NCBI GenBank assembly: GCA_900467685.1
Contig: UBQX01000007.1
Span: 1-64,000, forward strand
Length of the DNA stretch: 64,000 nt
Reading direction: 5' to 3'
DNA from: Hyphomicrobiales bacterium
GTDB lineage: Bacteria > Pseudomonadota > Alphaproteobacteria > Rhizobiales > Rhizobiaceae
Below, in pieces: positions 8,572 to 17,296 of the stretch. Numbering within the stretch: the stretch's first letter is position 1; every line of letters starts with the position of its first letter. A program made the position numbers and the translations under genes. The notes beneath the pieces were generated by a model. It searched no databases and had not been told where the DNA came from. It saw only the letters and a program-made list of their open reading frames with translations.

Positions 8572-10080
8572 ATGGCGGAGGAGACCACCAAGACGGCGAA
8601 TCTGGCGATGTTCGTCTCGGGCATCGGACGGCAGACCGCGAGCCTCGCCGGCGCAATTCAACATGTCTCTGCCAGACCGGAAGTGCTGGTCATTTCCGAC
8701 CATTGGCCGCAGATAAAGCTTCAGCGCGCCCGCGGCGCCAAACGAGCTGACACCCCTCGGCTGATGTCTTTCCGCGACGCCGGATTTCTCGAAACACCGA
8801 TCTCGTTCAAGACCATTCTGCAGCGTGTCACGACCTGGGTCGAGGCAGTGGAGCGGCGCGACCATTCGGTGCTGATCGTCGACATGAGCTGGACGCTCGC
8901 CACCAATTCGGCGGCGGCCAATTTCGAGACCTGGACGGAAATTGCCGAACGCCTCGCCGATACGATCGGCTGTCCGCTGATCTCGCTCTACAATCGCAAC
9001 CTGATGATCGACGAGCAGTTGCTGACCGCGCTGCGCGGCCATCCGCAAATCCTGACCGAAGCAGGCCTGCATGAGAACCCGCACTGGCTGCCCGCCAAGC
9101 TTCTGACGCGCGGGACGCTGCGTCAGCAGGTGGATTACTGGCTGAACGCGCTGTCTCCCGATCTGGCGCCCGCCTCCGACGAAAGCGAAATCCATGCAGC
9201 CGAAGGGGCCGACCCCATGTGGCTTTTGCGCAAGACGGCGGAGGAGCCGGCCATTGCCGGCTTCGAGGCGCGCGACCGCTGGAAGATCCGTTGTTTTGGA
9301 CGGCTGCGGATCTATCGCAACGACGGTTCGCAGATCATCTGGGATACGCCGGGCGGCGCGACGCGCAAGACGAAGACGCTCTTTGCCTATCTGCTGCAAA
9401 AGGGCGGCGAAGGGGCGAGCGCCGACGAATTGACCGATCTGCTCTGGCCCGAGGCCGAAACCGTCGAGGCCGGGCGCAACCGGCTTTATCATACCGTCCG
9501 TTATCTCAGAGCCGCGCTGAGCCAGGATGGCGACAATCAGGGCGCGAGCTATCTCATCCGCGATTCCTCGCGCTATGTGCTGGTGCCGCCGGACAAGAGC
9601 TGGCTTGATATTTCCACCTTCGAACAGCTCTGCCGCCAGTCGATCACCCACATGAAGGCTGGCGCGCTGGACGAGGCGATGATCTGTCTCCAGGCCGCCG
9701 ACCGGCTCTACACGGGCGATCTCTTCGCCGATATCCCGCCCGAATATGCCGATGACAACGAGCGCGACTGGTGCTGGTCGAAACGCTACTGGCTGCGCGA
9801 AATGTTCTTCAAGGTACAGCGCAATGCAGCCAGCATCTATCGCCAGCGGCAGGATTATTCGGCTGCACTCGCCCATTGCCAGAAAGCGCTGAATATCGAT
9901 CCCGTCTGCGAGATTGCGCACGAAGAGGCGATGCGGGTCTTTGCCGCTCAAGGGCGGCCGGAAGCCATCGACCGGCAATACAAGCTCTATCTCGGCTCGC
10001 TCACCCATTTCGATGACCGGCCAAAGAGTGTCGCAGTCAAGGCGACCTATGATGCGCTGAAGGCCGGAAAGCCGGCCTGA
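8572..10080 (+). CDS. MEDS-like sensor / SARP-type winged-helix BTAD transcriptional activator
   Basis: 502-aa regulator. Residues 1-205 resemble the MEDS sensory domain (DcmR-type) and end in ISLYNRNLMIDEQLL and LRGHPQI. Residues 236-330 are an OmpR-like winged helix of the SARP type (FGRLRIYRNDG, LLQKGGEGASADELTDLLWP, GRNRLYHTVRYLRAAL). Residues 340-495 are a bacterial transcriptional activator (BTAD, TPR-like) domain. SARP-type proteins activate from tandem repeats with an 11-bp period just upstream of the -10 element, and such repeats precede both the P450 operon and the monooxygenase operon. It is therefore the likely pathway activator. The effector is unknown and presumably binds the MEDS-like part. 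Confidence 0.85.
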   Translation: MAEETTKTANLAMFVSGIGRQTASLAGAIQHVSARPEVLVISDHWPQIKLQRARGAKRADTPRLMSFRDAGFLETPISFKTILQRVTTWVEAVERRDHSVLIVDMSWTLATNSAAANFETWTEIAERLADTIGCPLISLYNRNLMIDEQLLTALRGHPQILTEAGLHENPHWLPAKLLTRGTLRQQVDYWLNALSPDLAPASDESEIHAAEGADPMWLLRKTAEEPAIAGFEARDRWKIRCFGRLRIYRNDGSQIIWDTPGGATRKTKTLFAYLLQKGGEGASADELTDLLWPEAETVEAGRNRLYHTVRYLRAALSQDGDNQGASYLIRDSSRYVLVPPDKSWLDISTFEQLCRQSITHMKAGALDEAMICLQAADRLYTGDLFADIPPEYADDNERDWCWSKRYWLREMFFKVQRNAASIYRQRQDYSAALAHCQKALNIDPVCEIAHEEAMRVFAAQGRPEAIDRQYKLYLGSLTHFDDRPKSVAVKATYDALKAGKPA

Positions 10081-10105
10081 AACCCAACAAAAGGCCTTCC
10101 TTCCC

Positions 10106-10127
10106 GGCCTAAAGATAAACCAAAGAT
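10106..10127 (+). promoter_or_regulatory. Candidate SARP-type direct repeat upstream of operon A
   Basis: Two half-sites, TAAAGAT (10110-10116) and CAAAGAT (10121-10127), repeat with an 11-bp period. The second is embedded in AAACCAAAGAT, an 11-mer found identically at 19746-19756 before operon B. In both places CTAA follows after exactly 6 bases and can form part of a -10 element (TAATGT at 10135). The arrangement matches known SARP binding sites. The adjacent regulator at 8572 is the obvious candidate. Confidence 0.7.
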
Positions 10128-10186
10128 GGATGGCTAATGTCATCTTCATCACAGGGCTTAGAGGCCCTCTGTCATGGGAGGAAACA

Positions 10187-11443
10187 ATGACAGCGACATC
10201 GTCTGCGGCCGCTAAGTGCCCGTTTTCGAACGCATCCAGCGAGTTCGATCCGTTCGACATGCAGGACCCTTTCGCCTTCTACGAATGGGCGCGCGCCGAA
10301 CATCCGGTCTTCTATTCCGACGATATCGGCTACCACGTCGTCACCCGCTACTCCGACATCAAGGCCGTCTTCGACAACTGGCAGGTCTTCGCCTCCGACA
10401 ATGCGCAGGCCCCGGTTCGGCCGATGTGCGCCGAGGGCAAGGAGATCATGCGCCAGGGTGGCTTCACCGCCTATTCCGGCCTCTCCGCCCGCGTGCCGCC
10501 GGACCATACCCGCATCCGCAAGATCGCGCAGACCTGCTTCGGCCCCCGCCGCTTCAAGGCCATCGAACCGCAGATCCGCGAGATCGTCACCAAGGCCATC
10601 GACGCTTTCATCGACAGGGGTAAAGCCGACTTCTTTTCCGAATTTGCCTATGACGTGCCGGCGCTGGTTCTCTTCAAGCTGGTTGGCATCCCGGACACCG
10701 ATGTTCCGAAGGTGAAGAGCTGGGCGCTCAGCCGCGCGCTGCTGACCTGGGCGAACCTCACGGATGAAGAACAGTTGCCCCATGCGCACAACATGGTCGA
10801 CTACTGGAACTACTGTCAGGCGCTAGTGAAGGCCCGCTACGAGACGCCGTCGGACGACTTGCCGGGCGATCTCGTCCGACTCAAGCAGGAAGGCGCTGAC
10901 ATTACCGATGCCGAGATTGCCGGCGTGCTCTATTCGGTGCTTTTCGCCGGTCACGAAACCACGACCTCGCTCATGGCAAACGGCCTGCGGGAATTGCTGA
11001 CCCACCGCAAGAACTGGGAAGCGCTGGTCGCCGACAACGGCCTGATCCCCGGCACGGTCGAAGAGATCCTGCGCTTCAGCCCCTCCATCATGGCGTGGCG
11101 CCGGCGTGCAACGCAGGACACGGAAATCGGCGGTGTGAAGATACCTGCCAATTCCAACATCCTGGTGATCATGAGTTCCGCCAATCGCGATGACAGCGTG
11201 TTTGAACGCCCGGACGAATTCGACATCCGGCGAACGAACGCCCGCAACCACCTGTCATTCGGCTACGGCATCCATTTCTGCCTCGGCCAGCAGCTTGCCA
11301 AGCTGGAATATGGCGTGATGCTGGAGGAACTGACGCGCCGTATGCCGAACATGCGCCTGAAGGCGGACCACAGCTTCGACTTTGTCCGCAACATTTCCTT
11401 CCGCGTGCCGACGGCTTTGCATGTGGAGTGGCCGGTCGGCTGA
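10187..11443 (+). CDS. Cytochrome P450 (class I, bacterial)
   Basis: 418-aa soluble P450. The I-helix oxygen-activation motif is AGHETTT (Glu257-Thr258), the K-helix ExxR is EEILR, and the heme-ligand loop is FGYGIHFCLG with axial Cys365. The N-terminal half (DPFAFYEWARAEHPVFYSD, DIKAVFDNW) resembles CYP116-like enzymes; the subfamily is not certain. The start at 10187 follows GGGAGGAAACA; upstream in-frame codons to 10130 lie in the promoter region. It needs electrons from a 2Fe-2S ferredoxin and an FAD reductase, both encoded at the end of the same operon (18065 and 18386). Likely role: hydroxylation of a catabolic intermediate or substrate. Confidence 0.95.
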   Translation: MTATSSAAAKCPFSNASSEFDPFDMQDPFAFYEWARAEHPVFYSDDIGYHVVTRYSDIKAVFDNWQVFASDNAQAPVRPMCAEGKEIMRQGGFTAYSGLSARVPPDHTRIRKIAQTCFGPRRFKAIEPQIREIVTKAIDAFIDRGKADFFSEFAYDVPALVLFKLVGIPDTDVPKVKSWALSRALLTWANLTDEEQLPHAHNMVDYWNYCQALVKARYETPSDDLPGDLVRLKQEGADITDAEIAGVLYSVLFAGHETTTSLMANGLRELLTHRKNWEALVADNGLIPGTVEEILRFSPSIMAWRRRATQDTEIGGVKIPANSNILVIMSSANRDDSVFERPDEFDIRRTNARNHLSFGYGIHFCLGQQLAKLEYGVMLEELTRRMPNMRLKADHSFDFVRNISFRVPTALHVEWPVG

Positions 11444-11517
11444 GGAGCGACCGGTTACTTTAAGAATGGCATGAACAAGAGGGATGGGTGGCAAACGCCT
11501 GTCCGGGAGAGAGATCA

Positions 11518-12600
11518 ATGACAGCCGCAAATCATAATCACTACATCCTTGCCTTCGATCAGGCGTCGGAAGCCGATTTCCCGAAAATGGGCGGAAAGTG
11601 CGCGAGCCTTGCCCGCATGATCGCCGCTGGTGTCGCCGTCCCGGCCGGCTTTGCGGTGCTGACAGATGCCTATGCAGAATTTCTCGAGATTTCGGGCCTG
11701 AAATCGACGCTCGGCGCTATCATCGACAGTATCGAGATCGGCAATGTCGCCGACGAGGCGATGAAGGCGGCGGCGATCCGGGAGAAGATCTGCTCGACGC
11801 CTCTGCCGTCCCATATCGAGATGGCGATCCGCATCGCCTATCTCGACATGTCGCCGTCCAACGATCTGCCGGTGGCCGTGCGCTCGTCCGCCACGGCGGA
11901 AGACCTGCCGGATGCCAGCTTCGCCGGCCAGCAGGACACCTATCTCTGGGTGACAAGCGCCGACGACGTCGTGAAACAGGTCCGTGCCTGCTGGGCGAGC
12001 CTCTTCAATGCGCGTGCCATTTCCTATCGCGCCAAGAACCATCTCGGCCAGCTTGAAGTGCTGATGAGTGTAGCCGTGCAGAAGATGGTCAATGCCAAGG
12101 CGGCCGGCGTCGCCATGACGCTCGACCCGATCAATGGCGACCGCACCAAGATCGTCATCGACTCCGCCTTCGGCCTCGGCGAGCCGGTCGTCTCCGGCGA
12201 GATCACACCCGACAATTTCGTCGTCGAGAAGGTCATGATGCAGGTCACGAAACGGCGCATCGCCGAGAAAGACCATGAACTCGTCGCCGACCGCGCGCTT
12301 CGCCGCACCGTCGACCGCGTCATCGAGCCGGAACGCCGCACTCTGCCTTCGCTCAGCGATGGCGAGGTGATCGAGGTTGCAAAGCTCGCCAAGTCGCTGG
12401 AGCGCAAGATGGGCTGCCCGCAGGACGTGGAATGGGCAATCGACGCCGATCTACCCGATGGCGCGAACCTTGTGGCGCTGCAAAGCCGCCCGGAAACCGT
12501 CTGGAGCCAGAAGAAGGCGCAAGCGCCGGCCAAGACCTATGCGATGGGGATCGAAGGCGTTCTCGGAACGCTGATGTCGCCACTATCGGCGAAGAATTAA
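11518..12600 (+). CDS. PEP-synthase-like ATP-binding subunit (phenylphosphate synthase beta-like)
   Basis: 360-aa protein corresponding only to the N-terminal ATP-grasp (PPDK_N) domain of PEP synthase: MGGKCASLARM, VPAGFAVLTDAY, AVRSSATAEDLPDASFAGQ, DSAFGLGEPVVSGEITPDNF and DVEWAIDADL before the terminal ALQSRPETVWS. Full PEP synthase is near 800 aa; here the phosphohistidine domain is a separate protein at 12739. This two-protein split and the sizes (about 39 and 68 kDa) match proteins 2 and 1 of phenylphosphate synthase from Thauera aromatica, which phosphorylates phenol with ATP. Inferred role: bind ATP and phosphorylate the catalytic His of the partner. Substrate unknown. Confidence 0.88.
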   Translation: MTAANHNHYILAFDQASEADFPKMGGKCASLARMIAAGVAVPAGFAVLTDAYAEFLEISGLKSTLGAIIDSIEIGNVADEAMKAAAIREKICSTPLPSHIEMAIRIAYLDMSPSNDLPVAVRSSATAEDLPDASFAGQQDTYLWVTSADDVVKQVRACWASLFNARAISYRAKNHLGQLEVLMSVAVQKMVNAKAAGVAMTLDPINGDRTKIVIDSAFGLGEPVVSGEITPDNFVVEKVMMQVTKRRIAEKDHELVADRALRRTVDRVIEPERRTLPSLSDGEVIEVAKLAKSLERKMGCPQDVEWAIDADLPDGANLVALQSRPETVWSQKKAQAPAKTYAMGIEGVLGTLMSPLSAKN

Positions 12601-12738
12601 TCCCGAGTTTGCCAGGGAAAAGTGGCCCCCGGTTTTCCCGAAAAGGCAAACGGAAACAAAAGAAGCCAGCGGCCGACCGGTTCAGAATGAACCTGACGGA
12701 GCTGGAGAAATTGAACGCGGTTCAAGGAGGAGAGACCC

Positions 12739-14547
12739 GTGACAAGCCATATGAAATTCCCGAGCCCGTATGAATTGAAGGCGCCGAAGGGCGCGGAGGG
12801 CTGGGAGGAGCTTTATCCCTATTACCTTCTGTTCAACGACAAGATCCGCGCCAAGGAGGAAGGCAAGTTCTGGTTCTGCGACAGCCAGCATTGGCCGAGC
12901 CCGTTCAAGCCCTTCGACACGATCACGGTGGAATTCGCGGTCAAATGTCTCGGCCAGTACAACACGCGCCACTATCTCATCCCGCCGGCCAATGGCGTCG
13001 ATTACCGCATCCATAACGGCTATTGCTACATGTCGCCGCTGGCCGTCGCGCCGGAAAACATCGCCGCCCGCGTGCCGCAATTCATGGACCGCGCGGGCCA
13101 CTATTTCCAGAACTGGGCCTCGCTGCTCGACAACTGGATGGTGAAGGTGAAGGCCAACATTGCCGACATGGAGGCCATCCATTTCGAGCCGCTGCCGGAG
13201 GTCGTCCCGGTCGAATGGGTGAAGGAGGGCGTCGGCCTCGACAACACCTATTTCATGATGGAGAGCTATGACCGCGCCATCCAGCTTCTCTACAAGACCT
13301 GGCAATATCACTTCGAGTTCCTGAACCTCGGCTATGCCGCCTATCTCGACTTCTTCGGCTTCCTGAAGGAACAGTTCCCGACGATCCCGGATCAGGCGAT
13401 TGCCAAGATGGTGCAGGGCGTCGAGGTCGATCTGTTCCGGCCGGATGACGAGCTGAAGAAGCTCTCCAAGCTCGCCGTCAAGCTCGGCGTGGCCGATGCG
13501 CTCAAGACCGGTTCGGCTGACGAGGCGCTGGCCCGCGTCGCGACCGTTGCCGGCGGCAAGGAATGGCTCGACGCCTGGAAGGCCGCGCAGGATCCGTGGT
13601 TCAACTTCACCTCGGGCAACGGCTTCTACTCGACCGACAAATACTGGATCGAGCATCTCGATATCCCGCTCGGCTATATCCGCGACTACATCGCCAAGCT
13701 CGAAAAGGGCGAGACCATCGACCGCCCGACCGAGAAGATCGCCGCCGAACGCGACCGGATCACGGCCGAATATGCCGAGCTTCTGTCGGACGACCTGCGC
13801 CCGGTCTTCGAAGGCAAGCTGGGCCTTGCCCGCGCCGTCTTCCCCTATGTCGAGAACCACAATTTCTACATCGAACATTGGTCGATGAGCGTCTTCTGGC
13901 GCAAGATGCGCGAACTCAGCGCCATCCTGCATGGTCAGGGCTTCTTCGAAAATGTCGACGACATGTTCTTCCTGAACCGTCAGGAAGTGCGCGACGCGCT
14001 GTTCGACTACGGCAATGCCTGGGCGGTCGGCGGCGAGCCCATCGGCCCGGTCTACTGGCCGGAGGTGATTGCCAAGCGTAAGGCGATCCTGGCAACGCTC
14101 GCCACCCAGCCGCCGCAGCCGGCGCTGAACAATCCGCCGGAGGTGATCACCGAGCCCTTCACCATCATGCTCTGGGGCATCACGTCGGAATCCATCGCCC
14201 GCTGGCTCGATGGCGGCAGCGACAAGTCGAAGCTGACCGGCATGGCCGCCTCGCCGGGCATTGCGGAAGGACGCGCCCGCGTCATCCGCTCGGCCGACGA
14301 GCTGGACCTGATCCAGGAGGGCGAAATCCTTGTGGCACCCGTGACGGCTCCCTCCTGGGCGCCCGTCTTCGGCAAGATCAGGGCCACCGTCACCGATATC
14401 GGCGGCATGATGAGCCATGCCGCCATCGTCTGCCGCGAATACGGCCTCCCGGCCGTCACCGGCACGGGCAACGCTTCCTCGACGATCAAGAACGGACAGA
14501 TGCTGCGCGTCGACGGCGCGACGGGCGAAGTCCGGATCATCGGCTGA
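12739..14547 (+). CDS. PEP-synthase-like phosphohistidine subunit (phenylphosphate synthase alpha-like)
   Basis: 602-aa protein. The first 500 residues are a helical region special to this family. The C-terminal 90 residues are a PEP-utilising swivelling domain with GGMMSHAAIVCREYGLPAV and catalytic His560. In phenylphosphate synthase the equivalent protein is about 70 kDa with its phospho-His near the same position. It lacks the PEP/pyruvate-binding barrel, so it is not a PEP synthase; it probably transfers phosphate to a hydroxyl of an organic substrate. The start is GTG at 12739 after AAGGAGGAGAG. Rifampin phosphotransferase shares the chemistry, but there the domains are fused. Confidence 0.87.
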   Translation: MTSHMKFPSPYELKAPKGAEGWEELYPYYLLFNDKIRAKEEGKFWFCDSQHWPSPFKPFDTITVEFAVKCLGQYNTRHYLIPPANGVDYRIHNGYCYMSPLAVAPENIAARVPQFMDRAGHYFQNWASLLDNWMVKVKANIADMEAIHFEPLPEVVPVEWVKEGVGLDNTYFMMESYDRAIQLLYKTWQYHFEFLNLGYAAYLDFFGFLKEQFPTIPDQAIAKMVQGVEVDLFRPDDELKKLSKLAVKLGVADALKTGSADEALARVATVAGGKEWLDAWKAAQDPWFNFTSGNGFYSTDKYWIEHLDIPLGYIRDYIAKLEKGETIDRPTEKIAAERDRITAEYAELLSDDLRPVFEGKLGLARAVFPYVENHNFYIEHWSMSVFWRKMRELSAILHGQGFFENVDDMFFLNRQEVRDALFDYGNAWAVGGEPIGPVYWPEVIAKRKAILATLATQPPQPALNNPPEVITEPFTIMLWGITSESIARWLDGGSDKSKLTGMAASPGIAEGRARVIRSADELDLIQEGEILVAPVTAPSWAPVFGKIRATVTDIGGMMSHAAIVCREYGLPAVTGTGNASSTIKNGQMLRVDGATGEVRIIG

Positions 14548-14567
14548 GCCCGGACTGAACCCATGGC

Positions 14568-14589
14568 GGGCCGGCACATCGCCCGGCCC
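14568..14589 (+). other. Short intercistronic hairpin after the phosphotransferase pair
   Basis: A 7-bp GC inverted repeat (14568-14574 with 14583-14589) lies between the alpha subunit and the first HD gene. There is no U-tract. It may protect the upstream message end or tune expression within operon A. Confidence 0.4.
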
Positions 14590-14620
14590 GTCTCTGGATA
14601 CGACTGCAAGGACGAGAACC

Positions 14621-15223
14621 GTGAACATTTCCTTGAAGACCGGCCGCTACGACGCCGTCTGGCGCGCTGCCGAGACCTATATGCGGGCGCGCAAGAACGA
14701 CGTGCATATTCCGCTCTCCTATGCCTTCGCGCGCAAGCTTCTGGAGGTCTATCCGGAGGCCGACGAGGATATCGTGTCGCTGGCCATCCTGCTCCACGAT
14801 ATCGGCTGGTGGTCGATCGACGCGACCGATATTTTCGAGAAGGGCTTCGGTCCGAACATGATGCAGTCGGATGTCCGCTTCCTGCATGAGAGCGAAGGGG
14901 TGCGGCTCTCGCGCGAGGTGCTGGAACAGACCGGCTGGCCGGAGCATGTCATTTCCGCCGTCGGCGAGATCATCGACGGGCATGATACGCGGCCGGAGCC
15001 GAGACATCTGAACGACCGGCTGGTGCGCGATGCCGACAAGCTCTGGCGCTTCACCATCACCGGCGTCTCGGTTGCCTGCGACTGGTTCAAGATGAACCCG
15101 CACCAATATGCCGACCGGCTGGAAGCCACCGGACTGCAACAGCTCGAAACCGAAGCCGGCCTGAAAATGGCGACGGAGGAACTGGCGCTGACGCGACAGG
15201 CGCTCCTGCTTCACCTGATCTGA
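14621..15223 (+). CDS. HD-domain protein 1
   Basis: 200-aa protein with an HD-superfamily metal-binding core: an early His (NDVHIPLSYAFA), the doublet His59-Asp60 in LLHDIGWW, a later His (FLHESEGV), and DGHDTRPEP followed by DADKLWRF. The start is GTG at 14621 after AAGGACGAG; the longer open frame overlaps the alpha subunit. HD proteins are mostly phosphohydrolases, but some are diiron oxygenases. It sits immediately after the split phosphotransferase, so hydrolysis or rearrangement of a phosphorylated intermediate is a reasonable guess. It is paralogous to the gene at 16679 (shared ADKLWRFT...GV...WF block). Confidence 0.82.
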   Translation: MNISLKTGRYDAVWRAAETYMRARKNDVHIPLSYAFARKLLEVYPEADEDIVSLAILLHDIGWWSIDATDIFEKGFGPNMMQSDVRFLHESEGVRLSREVLEQTGWPEHVISAVGEIIDGHDTRPEPRHLNDRLVRDADKLWRFTITGVSVACDWFKMNPHQYADRLEATGLQQLETEAGLKMATEELALTRQALLLHLI

Positions 15224-15236
15224 ACGGATGTAACCC

Positions 15237-16679
15237 ATGGACATGTTCATCGACGGCGCTTTCGTCCCGGCGTTGGCCGGCGCGCGCCAGAGCGTTACCA
15301 ATCCCGCCACCGGCGATATCATCGACACCGTACCGACCGGAACGGCAGAAGATGCGGACCGCGCCATTGCCGCCGCCGAACGCGCCTTCGAGACTTGGAA
15401 GCGCACGCCCGTGGCCGAGCGCGCCCGCCTTCAGAAGGCCGCAGCAAAGCTGATGCGCGCTGAAGCGCAGGCCATCGGCCGGACGCTGACGCTGGAGCTT
15501 GGCCGCCCGCTCGCCGCCGCCATCACTGAAATCGAGCGCTCCGCCGATCTTCTCGATGTCTATGCAGAGGAAGGTCTGCGGCTGAGCGCCGAAATGCCGA
15601 TCACGTCGATCGCCGGCGAAAAGATGCTGGTGACCCGCGAGCCGGTGGGTGTCGTGGTGGCCATCACGCCCTTCAACTATCCCATCACGCTTCTCACCTT
15701 CAAGCTGGGTGCTGCGCTGATTGCCGGCTGCACCATGGTGGCGAAACCGGCGGAGGATACGCCACTTTCGACACTGATGCTGGCCGATCTATTCCACCGG
15801 GCGGGCTTCCCCGCCGGCGTTTTCAATGTGGTCACGGGTCGCGGCACAGGCATCGGCAAGGCGATGATCGAGCATCCCGTGCCGCGCAAGATCGCGTTTA
15901 CCGGCGGAACGGCTGCGGGCAAGGCGATTGCCGCCGCGGCAGTCCAGACCATGAAGCGGCTGACGCTGGAACTTGGCGGCCAGAGCCCCGCCATTGTCTG
16001 TTCGGATGCCGATCTCGATACCGCCGCCGCTGCGATTGCCCGCCACGGCTTCGCCAATTCCGGCCAGTTCTGCTATCGCGTCAACCGCTGCTATGTCGAG
16101 CGCCCGGTCTATGAGGATTTCCTGGCGCGGCTGAAGGCGCAGGGGGACAAGCTGAAAGTCGGCGACGGCTTCGACGCGTCCTGCGCGATGGGGCCGCTGG
16201 TCAACGAGAAGATCTATCGCAATTCCGAGCGGCAGAGCGACGACGCCCGCGAAAAGGGCGCGCGCATCCTCACCGGCGGCAAGCGGCTGACCGGCGGGCT
16301 CTACGATGGCGGCTGGTTCTTCCCGCCGACGCTGATTGCGGATGCAGATCACTCCATGCTGGTGATGACCGAAGAGACCTTCGGCCCCGTCCTCGGCATC
16401 ATGCCATTCGACGACCGCAGAGAAGCATTGAAGCTCGCCAACCAGACCCGCTACGGCCTTGCCGGCTTCGTCTTCTCGGAAAATCTGGCGACCGCGCTGA
16501 CGCTGGCCGAGGGGATCGAGGCGGGCTCCGTCTGGGTCAACAACATTCACCGCTCCAGCCACACCATGCCCTTCGGCGGTATGAAGGAAAGCGGCTTCGG
16601 CCGCGAAAAGGGCCGCTACGGCATCGAGGCCTATCTGGAATACAAGAGCATCTACCTTTCCTACCAGGAGGGCCTCTGA
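15237..16679 (+). CDS. NAD(P)-dependent aldehyde dehydrogenase
   Basis: 480-aa aldehyde dehydrogenase oxidising an aldehyde to a carboxylic acid with NAD(P). It has the ITPFNYPITLLTFKLG segment, the nucleotide-binding FTGGTAAGKAI, the general base in LTLELGGQSP, catalytic Cys279 in NSGQFCYRVNR and the C-terminal PFGGMKESGFGREKG. Its sequence is closest in type to succinate-semialdehyde or lactaldehyde dehydrogenase-like enzymes, which have broad substrate ranges. It lies between two HD genes (TGATG overlap with the second). In the pathway it would act after alcohol oxidation by the SDR at 17293. Confidence 0.95.
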   Translation: MDMFIDGAFVPALAGARQSVTNPATGDIIDTVPTGTAEDADRAIAAAERAFETWKRTPVAERARLQKAAAKLMRAEAQAIGRTLTLELGRPLAAAITEIERSADLLDVYAEEGLRLSAEMPITSIAGEKMLVTREPVGVVVAITPFNYPITLLTFKLGAALIAGCTMVAKPAEDTPLSTLMLADLFHRAGFPAGVFNVVTGRGTGIGKAMIEHPVPRKIAFTGGTAAGKAIAAAAVQTMKRLTLELGGQSPAIVCSDADLDTAAAAIARHGFANSGQFCYRVNRCYVERPVYEDFLARLKAQGDKLKVGDGFDASCAMGPLVNEKIYRNSERQSDDAREKGARILTGGKRLTGGLYDGGWFFPPTLIADADHSMLVMTEETFGPVLGIMPFDDRREALKLANQTRYGLAGFVFSENLATALTLAEGIEAGSVWVNNIHRSSHTMPFGGMKESGFGREKGRYGIEAYLEYKSIYLSYQEGL

Positions 16680-17296
16680 TGAGCGGCGCGCTTCTCGACC
16701 GCGATATCCCGACCTGGCTGGCCGCGCGGCCCTATCTCGATGTGCGCTCCAACGACGAGCATACGCTGATCTCCTATCAGCTCGCCCGCGCGCTCCTGAA
16801 GCTGCGCCCGGAGGTGGACGAGGCGACGGTGCTCACCGCGATCCTCTTTCACGACGTCGGCTGGAAGATGGTTCCGGTCGACAAGCTGGCCGACTCCGTT
16901 GGTCCGAAGCCGAAATATCCGGAGCTTCAGCGCGTGCATGAAGTCGAGGGCGTCGTGATTGCCCGGCCGCATCTGCTCGCACTTGCCATCCCCGGTGTCG
17001 ATGTCGAGACGGTGCTGTCGATCATCGATGGGCACGACACCCGCAAGCACGCGATCTCGCCGGAAGACGAGATCGTCAAGGAGGCGGACAAGCTCTGGCG
17101 CTTCACCAGCCACGGCGTGAAGACCATCTCCGGCTGGTTCGGCACGCCGCCGAAGGAGACGGTCGCGATGCTGGAGGACTTCGTGCTCCCGCAAATGCTG
17201 ACGAAGGACGGACGCGCCATGGCGGAAGCGCTCGTGGCGCAGGGTCAGGCGATGAGCTGGCTCGATGACATGATGAAACTGGAGGGCGCGCGATGA
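16679..17296 (+). CDS. HD-domain protein 2
   Basis: 205-aa HD-superfamily protein. Metal-binding residues visible are the His in SNDEHTLISYQLA, His58-Asp59 in ILFHDVGWKM, HEVEGVVIA and DGHDTRKHA, then EADKLWRFTSHGVKTISGWF. Its layout matches HD protein 1, so the two are diverged duplicates flanking the aldehyde dehydrogenase. Start and stop overlap its neighbours (TGATG and ATGA), so it is tightly coupled in operon A. The function is unknown; phosphoester hydrolysis or diiron oxygenation are both possible. The presence of two copies suggests two related substrates or a heteromer. Confidence 0.82.
   Translation: MSGALLDRDIPTWLAARPYLDVRSNDEHTLISYQLARALLKLRPEVDEATVLTAILFHDVGWKMVPVDKLADSVGPKPKYPELQRVHEVEGVVIARPHLLALAIPGVDVETVLSIIDGHDTRKHAISPEDEIVKEADKLWRFTSHGVKTISGWFGTPPKETVAMLEDFVLPQMLTKDGRAMAEALVAQGQAMSWLDDMMKLEGAR

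Noticed and set aside
8551-10260. 569-aa open frame on the minus strand
   Set aside because: It is antisense to the MEDS/BTAD regulator, which has recognisable domains; the minus-strand translation shows only codon-bias mirror composition.
11518-14547. Canonical anaerobic phenol pathway (phenylphosphate synthase plus carboxylase)
   Set aside because: No UbiD-type carboxylase subunits are in the window and the neighbours are O2-dependent; the pair is described only as phenylphosphate-synthase-like.
12682-14628. 648-aa open frame on the minus strand
   Set aside because: Antisense to the phosphohistidine subunit with its clear active-site motif; no domain seen in the minus frame.
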